Shown here in pieces: positions 6,521-12,905 of a stretch of DNA of 19,267 nucleotides. The stretch is taken from contig DFEQ01000001.1 in assembly GCA_002368735.1 (NCBI GenBank), positions 1 through 19,267 on the forward strand, written 5' to 3'. This DNA comes from Christensenella sp. UBA3798. GTDB lineage: Bacteria; Bacillota; Clostridia; Christensenellales; CAG-1252. Positions within the stretch are counted from its first letter, which is position 1, and every line of letters starts with the position of its first letter. Position numbers and translations under genes: made by a program. A model generated the notes under the pieces. The model was not told the DNA's origin, ran no database searches, and saw nothing but the letters and a program-made list of their open reading frames with translations.

Positions 6521-7633
6521 ATGAATTTTAAGTATGAAGTATTGAAGGTTTGCAAGCAGTCGGGCGCGCGCATCGGGCGCTTGACCACGCCGCACGGCGT
6601 CGTTGAGACACCCGTCTTTATGCCGGTTGGGACGCTCGGCACCGTCAAGTCGCTTTCTCCCGAGGAAGTGGCGGAGGTCGGTTCGCAGATACTTTTATCC
6701 AATACCTACCACCTGTATCTTCGTCCCGGTCACGAAACGGTCAGGGCGGCGGGCGGTCTGCATCAGTTCATGCGCTGGAATAAGCCTATCTTGACCGATA
6801 GCGGCGGTTTTCAGGTCTTTAGCCTATCTTCCTTTCGCAAGGTGACGGACGCGGGGTGTGAGTTCGCTTCTCCCTTGGACGGCGGCAGTCATCACTTTAT
6901 CTCGCCCGAAAAGTCCATCGAGATACAGCAAGCGCTCGGAAGCGATATCATGATGGCGTTTGACGAGTGCACCCCTCCCGACGTGACGAAAAAGAAGGCG
7001 AAGGAGGCCATGGAACGCACGCTCTATTGGCTTGAACGTTGCGACCGTGTGGCTACAGGGGAGAACCAGATACTCTTTCCCATCGTGCAGGGCAACGTGC
7101 ACGCCGACCTCAGGGAGGAGAGTGCCGTGCGCACCGCTCCTTATGCCAAGTGCGGCATCGCCATCGGCGGGCTGAGCGTGGGTGAGCCCAAGAACGTCAT
7201 GTACGATATGCTCGACGTCATCAACCCCATCCTTCCCAAGGATATGCCGCGCTATCTGATGGGCGTAGGCAGTATGGATTGCATCGTGGAGGGGGTGTGC
7301 CGCGGTGTGGATATGTTCGACTGCGTACTCCCGACCCGCATCGCTCGAAACGGTACCGCAATGACCTTGCACGGCGATATCAACCTGCGCAACGCCAAGT
7401 ATAAAGAGGACTTTTCGCCTGTTGAGGAGGGATGCGACTGCTATTGCTGTCGCAACTACACCAAAGCATACGTCCGTCACCTCATCACTTCGGATGAGAT
7501 ATTCGGCGGAAGGCTTCTTTCCATCCACAACATCCGCGCACTGCATCGATTGACCGCGGAGATAAAGCAGGCCATCATCGAAGACCGGCTGCTCGACTAT
7601 CGCAAGGAGTTCTTTGAGAAATACGAGTATTGA
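6521..7633 (+). CDS. tgt: tRNA-guanine transglycosylase (bacterial type)
   Basis: A 370-aa enzyme that exchanges guanine-34 of GUN-decoding tRNAs for preQ1, the committed step in placing queuosine. The acid/base aspartate is D93 in LTDSGGFQVFS. The nucleophilic aspartate is D267 in DMFDCVLPTRIARNG. The zinc site is C305-x-C307-x2-C310 with H336 (RLLSIHNI). Substrate-site blocks PIVQGNVHADLR and GGLSVGEP are intact. I chose ATG 6521, preceded by AGAGGA (6506-6511), rather than in-frame GTG 6446, because MNFKYEVLKV matches the family N-terminus and gives the usual length. It follows queA in the pathway and on the chromosome, but a structured 190-nt gap separates them, unlike the tight junctions upstream. 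Confidence 0.98.
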   Translation: MNFKYEVLKVCKQSGARIGRLTTPHGVVETPVFMPVGTLGTVKSLSPEEVAEVGSQILLSNTYHLYLRPGHETVRAAGGLHQFMRWNKPILTDSGGFQVFSLSSFRKVTDAGCEFASPLDGGSHHFISPEKSIEIQQALGSDIMMAFDECTPPDVTKKKAKEAMERTLYWLERCDRVATGENQILFPIVQGNVHADLREESAVRTAPYAKCGIAIGGLSVGEPKNVMYDMLDVINPILPKDMPRYLMGVGSMDCIVEGVCRGVDMFDCVLPTRIARNGTAMTLHGDINLRNAKYKEDFSPVEEGCDCYCCRNYTKAYVRHLITSDEIFGGRLLSIHNIRALHRLTAEIKQAIIEDRLLDYRKEFFEKYEY

Positions 7634-7674
7634 GCGCGGAAAACGCCGCCCGAAAAATAATCGGCGCGAAATAC

Positions 7675-7703
7675 TTGTTAAATGGCAAAATATAGTGTAT
7701 AAT
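7675..7703 (+). promoter_or_regulatory. Housekeeping-type promoter for yajC
   Basis: TTGTTA (7675-7680), a 17-bp spacer and TATAAT (7698-7703) match the sigma-A consensus well. Transcription would start near 7710, about 30 nt before the yajC ATG. Confidence 0.8.
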
Positions 7704-7712
7704 CAATTTATC

Positions 7713-7726
7713 ACCGATAGTTCGGT
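7713..7726 (+). promoter_or_regulatory. Small leader hairpin before the yajC ribosome site
   Basis: ACCGA (7713-7717) and TCGGT (7722-7726) form a 5-bp stem with a 4-nt loop. It lies at the predicted 5' end of the message and directly before AAAGGAG (7727-7733). It could protect the 5' end of the mRNA. It is short enough to be chance. Confidence 0.35.
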
Positions 7727-7741
7727 AAAGGAGATAATACA

Positions 7742-8215
7742 ATGATTTCTAACTTTTTAGCGGCAGAAGGCGGGTCCAGCATCATCATGATCGTCATACT
7801 TCTCGTATTGTTCGTGGGTATGATGCTTATTTCCATCATCCCGCAGAAGAAAAAGCAGAAGGAATACGAGGCGATGCAGAACGCCATCAAGGTGGGCACC
7901 CGCATCATGACCATCGGCAGGCTTATCGGCACCGTGGTCGCCATCAACACCGACAACACCATCGAGCTTGACATCGGCACGAAGGGCAACCCCGTCATCA
8001 TCTTGATCAACCGCGAAGGTATCGGTCTCAATCTTGACGCACAGCAGGTCGCGCCGGATAGCAAGGGCGATATCAAGGTTAATACCGCCGAAGGCGACGT
8101 GGACGCGGAGGATAGCGCTGAGGTTCCCGCCGACACCGAGGAGAAGAGCGACGTTACCGCCGAAGAGGGGGAGACTTCTGAGTCCACTGACAAAAACGAG
8201 GACGACGCTATCTGA
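7742..8215 (+). CDS. yajC: Preprotein translocase accessory subunit YajC
   Basis: A 157-aa inner-membrane protein that associates with SecD-SecF and the SecYEG channel. One transmembrane helix (about residues 14-34, IIMIVILLVLFVGMMLISI) is followed by the basic PQKKKQKEYEAM and the YajC core KVGTRIMTIGRLIGTVVAI. The last 50 or so residues are a low-complexity acidic tail rich in D, E, S and T. This makes the protein longer than typical YajC (about 85-110 aa); acidic tails are common in Clostridia. The ATG has a good AAAGGAG site 8 nt upstream. It has its own promoter and terminator, and secD-secF lie about 2.2 kb downstream. Confidence 0.93.
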   Translation: MISNFLAAEGGSSIIMIVILLVLFVGMMLISIIPQKKKQKEYEAMQNAIKVGTRIMTIGRLIGTVVAINTDNTIELDIGTKGNPVIILINREGIGLNLDAQQVAPDSKGDIKVNTAEGDVDAEDSAEVPADTEEKSDVTAEEGETSESTDKNEDDAI

Positions 8216-8238
8216 TATCTTTTTGACCGTCATCATAG

Positions 8239-8265
8239 GGGAGAGCTTGCGGCTCTCTCCTTTTT
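8239..8265 (+). terminator. Rho-independent terminator after yajC
   Basis: GGAGAGC (8240-8246) pairs perfectly with GCTCTCC (8252-8258) around a 5-nt loop, with an outer G-U pair and seven Ts (8259-8265). It lies 24 nt after the yajC stop. Confidence 0.92.
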
Positions 8266-8316
8266 TTGTGTCATACTTTTTCACCCTACGCCATAAGGAT
8301 AAGACGGAGGTATCAC

Positions 8317-8712
8317 ATGGAAAAGGGCGTGGTTCGTTATATTTTGGATATCGTCAAGACGGTGGTCATCGCCGTTTTGATCTCTATGGTCTTGGTGCTG
8401 GTCTTTGCCTTGATCGTTAAGGCGACGGATCTTTCAGAGCAGACGATTTCTTACGTCAACGTGGGCATCAAGATAGTCAGCGTATTGCTGGGCACCATCT
8501 TCGGCTTCAAGAGCGGCGGCTCGGGCGGGTGGCTCAAAGGTTTGATATCGGGGCTTTTGTACGTCCTGACCTCCTTCCTCGTATTCGCTTCGATTTCGGG
8601 CAGTTTTTCGCTCGCGGATCTCTCTTGGGTGGACGTTTTGACCGGCGCGGTCGTAGGACTCATTTGCGGCGTTATCGCCGTAAACGTGAAAAAGAAGCCG
8701 AAAAACGCTTGA
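8317..8712 (+). CDS. TIGR04086-type four-helix membrane protein
   Basis: A 131-aa hydrophobic protein with four predicted membrane segments (about residues 12-34, 44-64, 72-91 and 103-124), a GFKSGGSGGWLKG loop in the middle and a basic C-terminus (VKKKPKNA). I recognise it as the small membrane protein family (TIGR04086) found between yajC and the SCIFF genes in many Clostridia. Its function is unknown. GGAGG (8306-8310) sits 6 nt before ATG 8317. The in-frame ATG at 8266 is rejected because it immediately follows the yajC terminator and adds a non-hydrophobic lead. No clear promoter lies in the 51 nt between the terminator and the start, so expression may depend on terminator read-through. 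Its stop overlaps the -35 of the scfA promoter. Confidence 0.85.
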   Translation: MEKGVVRYILDIVKTVVIAVLISMVLVLVFALIVKATDLSEQTISYVNVGIKIVSVLLGTIFGFKSGGSGGWLKGLISGLLYVLTSFLVFASISGSFSLADLSWVDVLTGAVVGLICGVIAVNVKKKPKNA

Positions 8713-8737
8713 AAACAGGGCGTTGATATGCTATAAT
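8709..8737 (+). promoter_or_regulatory. Strong extended -10 promoter for scfA-scfB
   Basis: TTGAAA (8709-8714), a 17-bp spacer and TATAAT (8732-8737), with an extended -10 TGC directly before it. The -35 overlaps the stop codon of the upstream membrane-protein gene. Transcription would start near 8744, about 42 nt before the scfA ATG. This is one of the best promoter matches in the window. Confidence 0.85.
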
Positions 8738-8746
8738 TCTATCGTT

Positions 8747-8771
8747 GATCGAGTAAAAAAACGGCTCGATC
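8747..8771 (+). promoter_or_regulatory. Leader hairpin or operator dyad upstream of scfA
   Basis: GATCGAG (8747-8753) and CTCGATC (8765-8771) are a perfect 7-bp inverted repeat around an 11-nt A-rich loop. It lies between the predicted transcription start and the AAGGAG ribosome site (8774-8779). As RNA it could stabilise the message; as DNA it could be an operator. No T-run follows, so it is not a terminator. Confidence 0.55.
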
Positions 8772-8785
8772 CCAAGGAGTACATT

Positions 8786-8956
8786 ATGAAGCATATCAGC
8801 ACCATTGCGAAAACCGAAAGAAAGTCCACCGTTATGGGTTGCGGCGAGTGCCAGTCCAGCTGCCAATCCGCTTGTAAGACCAGCTGCACTGTCGGCAATC
8901 AGACCTGCAAGCAGGAAGAAAGGATCAACAAGACCGAAAAGAAGCAGAACATCTAA
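8786..8956 (+). CDS. scfA: SCIFF peptide precursor (six cysteines in forty-five residues)
   Basis: A 56-aa ribosomally made peptide substrate of the radical SAM maturase encoded next. It has the conserved MKHI start and six cysteines at residues 19, 22, 26, 30, 34 and 41 within the signature GCGECQSSCQSACKTSC-TVGNQTC. Family members carry a cysteine-threonine thioether. From what is known of the Clostridium thermocellum member, C30 and T35 are the likely counterparts here (a spacing of five residues). Unlike typical SCIFF peptides, which end soon after the last cysteine, this one has a 15-residue charged tail (KQEERINKTEKKQNI). ATG 8786 is chosen because of AAGGAG 6 nt upstream and the MKHI match; the frame also opens further upstream but across the promoter and hairpin. 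The biological role of SCIFF is unknown. Confidence 0.96.
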   Translation: MKHISTIAKTERKSTVMGCGECQSSCQSACKTSCTVGNQTCKQEERINKTEKKQNI

Positions 8957-8959
8957 GAG

Positions 8960-10321
8960 ATGAGGCTTATCACCCATAGTTTTCCCTTTACCTATAAAGG
9001 TGAAACTTTTTACTTGGTCTATCACCCGTACAGCAACAGTTTGCATTCGGTAGACCGCAAAGCATACCTTGTCATTAAGCATAAGTATGAAGAATTGAGT
9101 CCGCAAGAGCTTGCGGACTTTTCCTCGTTGGACGAAGGCGACGTAAAGGAGATTTCCGCTGAGATAGCCGAACTCGAAAAGCAAGGGCTTATCGGCATCG
9201 ACGTGACCTTCCCCTACAAAAAGTCGGATATCGTCAAGGCGCTGTGCCTGCACGTTTGCCACGATTGCAATCTGCAATGCAAGTATTGCTTTGCCAAGGA
9301 AGGCACCTACAATACCGCGCGTGATTATATGACCGAGGAAGTCGCTAAGGCGGCGATAGACTTTTTGATTCGTAAGAGCGGCAACCGCAAGAGTCTGGAG
9401 ATAGACTTTTTCGGCGGCGAGCCCTTGATGAATATGAATGTCGTCAAGTACGCCGTTTCCTACGGACGGGAGCAAGCGAAGGCACACGGGAAGGAATTCA
9501 GTTTTACGATGACCACCAACGCGCTTCTCTTGACCGACGAGAATATCGATTATCTCAATCGCGAGATGGATAACATCGTCATCAGCATCGACGGACGTCG
9601 CGACGTGCACAATCGCGTGCGTAAAACGCGCAACGGCGCCGACGCCTACGACCATATCCTTTCCGCCGCAAAGAAGCTCCGTGCGGTGCGAGGGGACAAG
9701 CGCTATTATATCCGCGGCACCTTTACCGCTTACAATCTCGACTTTTCCAAGGACGTTCTCGCCCTTGCGGACGCAGGTTTTGACCAAATATCGGTGGAGC
9801 CCGTCGTCTTGCCGCAGGATAATCCTATGGCTATCACTTCCGAGATGGTGGGCGAGGTGCTTCGTGAGTACGACGCGCTTGCCGAGGCGTATATCGAACG
9901 CAGGGCAAACGGCAAGTGGTTCAACTTCTTCCATTTCATGATAGACCTTGAAGACGGTCCTTGCATTATGAAGAGACTTTCGGGCTGTTCGGCGGGGTGC
10001 GGCTATCTTGCCGTATCTCCTGTGGGAGATATTTATCCTTGCCACCAATTCGTGGGCGAAACGGACTACCGCATCGGCAACGTACTGGACGGCTCTTTCT
10101 CTCCCGATATCCCCGGTAAGTTTGCGGACGTTACCGTCAATAATAAAGCAAAGTGTGAAAATTGCTTTGCAAAGTATTATTGCAGCGGTGGTTGCGTCGC
10201 GGCTTCTCATTATTACGAAAAAGACCTTATGACTCCCTACGGAGCGGGTTGCGAAATGATGAAGAAAAGGCTGGAATGCTCGCTCGGCATTTACGCGGTA
10301 GAGAAAAAATATTCAAAATAA
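8960..10321 (+). CDS. scfB: SCIFF radical SAM maturase (thioether-forming)
   Basis: A 453-aa radical SAM/SPASM enzyme that installs a thioether in the ScfA peptide. The N-terminal 90 residues match the peptide-recognition region of SCIFF maturases (FPFTYKGETFYLVYHPYSNS...). The radical SAM cluster motif is C103-x3-C107-x2-C110 (CNLQCKYC). FFGGEPLMN follows as the SAM-binding GGEP motif. The C-terminal SPASM domain carries cysteines binding two auxiliary iron-sulfur clusters: SGCSAGCGYLAVSPVGDIYP-C, then CENCFAKYYCSGGC and a final GCEMM...C. Length is as expected. The ATG lies 3 nt after the scfA stop with no clear ribosome site, so it is probably translated by coupling at a lower level than its substrate. 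Confidence 0.96.
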   Translation: MRLITHSFPFTYKGETFYLVYHPYSNSLHSVDRKAYLVIKHKYEELSPQELADFSSLDEGDVKEISAEIAELEKQGLIGIDVTFPYKKSDIVKALCLHVCHDCNLQCKYCFAKEGTYNTARDYMTEEVAKAAIDFLIRKSGNRKSLEIDFFGGEPLMNMNVVKYAVSYGREQAKAHGKEFSFTMTTNALLLTDENIDYLNREMDNIVISIDGRRDVHNRVRKTRNGADAYDHILSAAKKLRAVRGDKRYYIRGTFTAYNLDFSKDVLALADAGFDQISVEPVVLPQDNPMAITSEMVGEVLREYDALAEAYIERRANGKWFNFFHFMIDLEDGPCIMKRLSGCSAGCGYLAVSPVGDIYPCHQFVGETDYRIGNVLDGSFSPDIPGKFADVTVNNKAKCENCFAKYYCSGGCVAASHYYEKDLMTPYGAGCEMMKKRLECSLGIYAVEKKYSK

Positions 10322-10323
10322 AG

Positions 10324-10352
10324 TTGACTTATATATTATTTAAATATATAAT
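10324..10352 (+). promoter_or_regulatory. Housekeeping-type promoter for secD-secF
   Basis: TTGACT (10324-10329), a 17-bp AT-only spacer and TATAAT (10347-10352), nearly perfect for sigma-A. The -35 begins 2 nt after the scfB stop. The region 10320-10372 is far more AT-rich than its surroundings and holds no terminator for scfB. Confidence 0.88.
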
Positions 10353-10386
10353 AAATTAAGTATTTTTATTTTTGGAGGCATTACCT

Positions 10387-11799
10387 GTGAGTAGGACTTT
10401 TTCGAAAGAACCCAGCTCTAATAGTTCTAAGCCCAAAATGACTAAGGCTAAGGCGATCGTCGTATTCGTGATCATAGGCATTTTGATCACGATGGGCGCC
10501 GTCTTTGCCTTTGTTTCTCTCGACAACGGAGAGCTTGGTGTTTACGACTATATAGCGTATCCGAGAAATATCAGTCTCGGATTGGATATGAAGGGCGGCG
10601 TCTACGCCGTTTTTGAAGCGAATACGACGGATACCAGTGATTTGGATTCCCGTATGAGCGGTACGGTGGACCAGCTCTCCAACATGCTCTACGAAAAGGG
10701 CTATACCGAAGCGACCGTCAGTAAGGTCGGCGACGACCGTATCAGAGTTGAGGTGCCGGACGTGTCCGACCCCGAGACGCTTTTCACCTTGATCGGCACG
10801 CCGTCCAGCTTGGAGTTCAGGACGGAGGGCAAGGATGAGACCTTTACCGACGACGGACTGTGGGTCACGGGTAAGGACCTCGATACTGCATACGTATCCA
10901 TCAATGAGGATAACCAGTACGTCATCGCGCTCCAGTTCGACGCCGAAGGTACCGAGAAGTTCGCCAAGGCGACGACCGAGCTCAACGGCAAGGCGCTCAA
11001 CATTTGGATAAACGGCGAATGGGTCATGGGTCCGACGGTCAACTCCGTCATCTCGGATGGTAAGGCTATCATCACGAGCAGCGAATGGGCTAACGATTAC
11101 AACAAAGCCAACGAATACGTCACCTCGCTCCTTGCGGGCGCCTTCGACGTGGAGCTCAAGCTCGTTGAGAGCCGCGAGATATCCGCTACCCTCGGTGACA
11201 ACGCGCTTTCCACCAGCTTGATAATCGGTGCCATCGCCATCGTCATCATCATCCTGCTCCTTGTTGTGCTCTATCGATTGCTCGGCGTTTCTTCCGGCAT
11301 CGCGCTCATCTATTACATCATCACTTACGTATTCGTCCTGTCGGTGTTCCCGTGGGTGCAGCTCACCCTTGCGGGTATCGCGGGTATCTTGATAAGTATC
11401 GGTATGGCGGTCGACGCCAACGTCATTATCTTCTCCCGTATCAAGGATGAGTATCGTATCGGAACGGGCGAGATATCCATCAAGACGGCGGTCACTTCGG
11501 GCTTTAAGAAGTCCATCTCCGCAATTATGGACGGTAACATCACTACCCTCCTCGGTTGCTTGGTGATGTATCTCCTCGGTACTTCCGCGATCAAGAGCTT
11601 TGCTCTTACCCTTGCCATCGGTATCGTGATAAGTATCTTTACGGCACTCGTCGTTACGAGATTGCTCGTCAACAGCTTCCTCGCCTTCAATATGGAGGAT
11701 CCGAAGCTCTACAACCTGTATAACAAGCAGAAGGAGGAGGGCGAAACGCCTGCATCCTCCGAGCAAGAATCTAACGGGGAGGTGAGCGACAATGAGTAA
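10387..11799 (+). CDS. secD: Protein translocase subunit SecD
   Basis: A 470-aa RND-family membrane protein that, with SecF, uses the proton gradient to help pull exported proteins through SecYEG. TM1 lies near residues 20-43 (AKAIVVFVIIGILITMGAVF). A large extracytoplasmic P1 region starts with ISLGLDMKGGVYAVFEA. Five more membrane segments follow, including the hallmark GILISIGMAVDANVIIFSRI. A glutamate-rich cytoplasmic tail ends the protein. I chose GTG 10387 because GGAGG (10374-10378) sits 8 nt upstream; a TTG in the same frame at 10372 overlaps that site. The stop overlaps the secF start by 8 nt. Confidence 0.95.
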   Translation: MSRTFSKEPSSNSSKPKMTKAKAIVVFVIIGILITMGAVFAFVSLDNGELGVYDYIAYPRNISLGLDMKGGVYAVFEANTTDTSDLDSRMSGTVDQLSNMLYEKGYTEATVSKVGDDRIRVEVPDVSDPETLFTLIGTPSSLEFRTEGKDETFTDDGLWVTGKDLDTAYVSINEDNQYVIALQFDAEGTEKFAKATTELNGKALNIWINGEWVMGPTVNSVISDGKAIITSSEWANDYNKANEYVTSLLAGAFDVELKLVESREISATLGDNALSTSLIIGAIAIVIIILLLVVLYRLLGVSSGIALIYYIITYVFVLSVFPWVQLTLAGIAGILISIGMAVDANVIIFSRIKDEYRIGTGEISIKTAVTSGFKKSISAIMDGNITTLLGCLVMYLLGTSAIKSFALTLAIGIVISIFTALVVTRLLVNSFLAFNMEDPKLYNLYNKQKEEGETPASSEQESNGEVSDNE

Positions 11800-12859
11800 G
11801 TTCAGTATCAGAAAGCTTGACCTCAGTTCGTATAACGTACGTTTCCTTTCCAAATATCGCATTTGGTTTGCCGTGCCTGTGGTCATCATCCTCATCGCGG
11901 TCATCATGTTCTCGATTTTCGCCGCCGTCAATAAGGACGTGCAGGAAGGTATGAACCTCGGTATCGACTTTACGGGCGGCACCGTTATGACCGTCACCGT
12001 GGGCAATAAGCTCGAGGAGGACGGACAATACGCTTCCTACAGCGAGAAACTTCGCGATATCGTCGAAGACGCCGGATACAACGTCAGCTACGTGCAGATG
12101 ACGGGCAGCGGCTCGGAGGCGGGCGTAATGCTCAAGTATCAGAACAAAGACGCCGACCTTGAAGAAAGCAACCAAAAGATGAAAGATACCATCATGGCGG
12201 CTTATCCCGAGATCCCCGCCGCGGATATCTCCCTCGAGTCCATCAGTGCTTCTTCCGCAAACGACCTTTTGGAAAAAGCTTTGATATCCCTTGCGGTCAT
12301 CTTCGTGGTCATGCTCGTGTATATCGCCATCAGGTTTGAGCTTTGGAGCGGTATCTCGGCTTTGATAGGTTTGATACACGACGTTCTGATGATGATAGCC
12401 TTTACCATCATCTTCCACATTGAGGTCAATACCACCTACGTTGCCGCGGTCATCACCATCGTCGCATACAGTATCAACAATACCATTATCGTCTTTGACA
12501 GAGTGCGTGAGACCACTAAGCTCGCGCCGAAGGTCGGCAAGATAAACCTTGACGCCTACGTTGAGGAGGCGGTCAACGATACCTTCACGCGTTCGGCAGT
12601 ATCCACCATCACCACGATGATCCCGGTATTCCTGCTCGGATGCTTCGGCGTGCTGTCGCTTAAGCAGTTTGCTTGGCCCATTATGTTCGGCTTGATAGCA
12701 GGTACCTATTCCTCGTTGATTTTGGCGCCGACGGTCTACTACCTTATCCGCAACGCTATCCAGAATGCCAAGCTTAAAAAGAGTCAGCAAGGACAGCAGC
12801 AATCACAGAAGAAGGACGACTCTTCCGACGTACTGAGTAAGAGAAAGCGCAACGCGTAA
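11792..12859 (+). CDS. secF: Protein translocase subunit SecF
   Basis: A 355-aa partner of SecD. TM1 is near residues 24-45 (YRIWFAVPVVIILIAVIMFS). The P1 domain opens with the family motif NLGIDFTGGTVMTVTV. Five further membrane segments follow, with AYSINNTIIVFDRVRE, equivalent to the proton-path region of SecD. The C-terminus is a soluble basic, glutamine-rich tail (KKSQQGQQQSQKKD). The ATG lies inside the end of secD, with a GGGGAGG ribosome site upstream. It is the last gene before a hairpin terminator. Confidence 0.96.
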   Translation: MSKFSIRKLDLSSYNVRFLSKYRIWFAVPVVIILIAVIMFSIFAAVNKDVQEGMNLGIDFTGGTVMTVTVGNKLEEDGQYASYSEKLRDIVEDAGYNVSYVQMTGSGSEAGVMLKYQNKDADLEESNQKMKDTIMAAYPEIPAADISLESISASSANDLLEKALISLAVIFVVMLVYIAIRFELWSGISALIGLIHDVLMMIAFTIIFHIEVNTTYVAAVITIVAYSINNTIIVFDRVRETTKLAPKVGKINLDAYVEEAVNDTFTRSAVSTITTMIPVFLLGCFGVLSLKQFAWPIMFGLIAGTYSSLILAPTVYYLIRNAIQNAKLKKSQQGQQQSQKKDDSSDVLSKRKRNA

Positions 12860-12864
12860 TTGTC

Positions 12865-12892
12865 AAGGGGCGACCGGTTCGCCCCTTTTCTT
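12865..12892 (+). terminator. Probable intrinsic terminator after secF
   Basis: AAGGGGCGA (12865-12873) pairs perfectly with TCGCCCCTT (12879-12887), 9 bp around a 5-nt loop. The T-tract is short and interrupted (TTTTCTT), so termination may be partial. That would fit the lack of a visible promoter in the few bases before recJ. Confidence 0.7.
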
Positions 12893-12905
12893 CAAATAAC
12901 GAATT

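Noticed and set aside
6513..6524. Mini-frame ATG-AAA-AAA-TGA overlapping the tgt start
   Set aside because: Two residues after the start are too little to call a leader peptide. It is most likely chance in an A-rich spacer.
7644..7666. CGCCG/CGGCG inverted repeat after tgt as a terminator
   Set aside because: Only 5 bp with a 13-nt loop and no T-run after it.
8266..8316. Upstream start of the four-helix membrane protein and, likewise, of scfA (8723-8785)
   Set aside because: The first adds a lead right after the terminator T-run. The second reads through the scfA promoter -10 and the leader hairpin. Both genes have good ribosome sites at the later ATG.
8672..10210. 512-codon open frame on the minus strand opposite scfB
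   Set aside because: It is the antisense of a well-identified gene with GC-biased third positions, which keeps stops rare on the opposite strand. The protein has no recognisable domain. The same applies to long antisense frames opposite yebC, secD, secF, hemZ and pnp (17586-18953).
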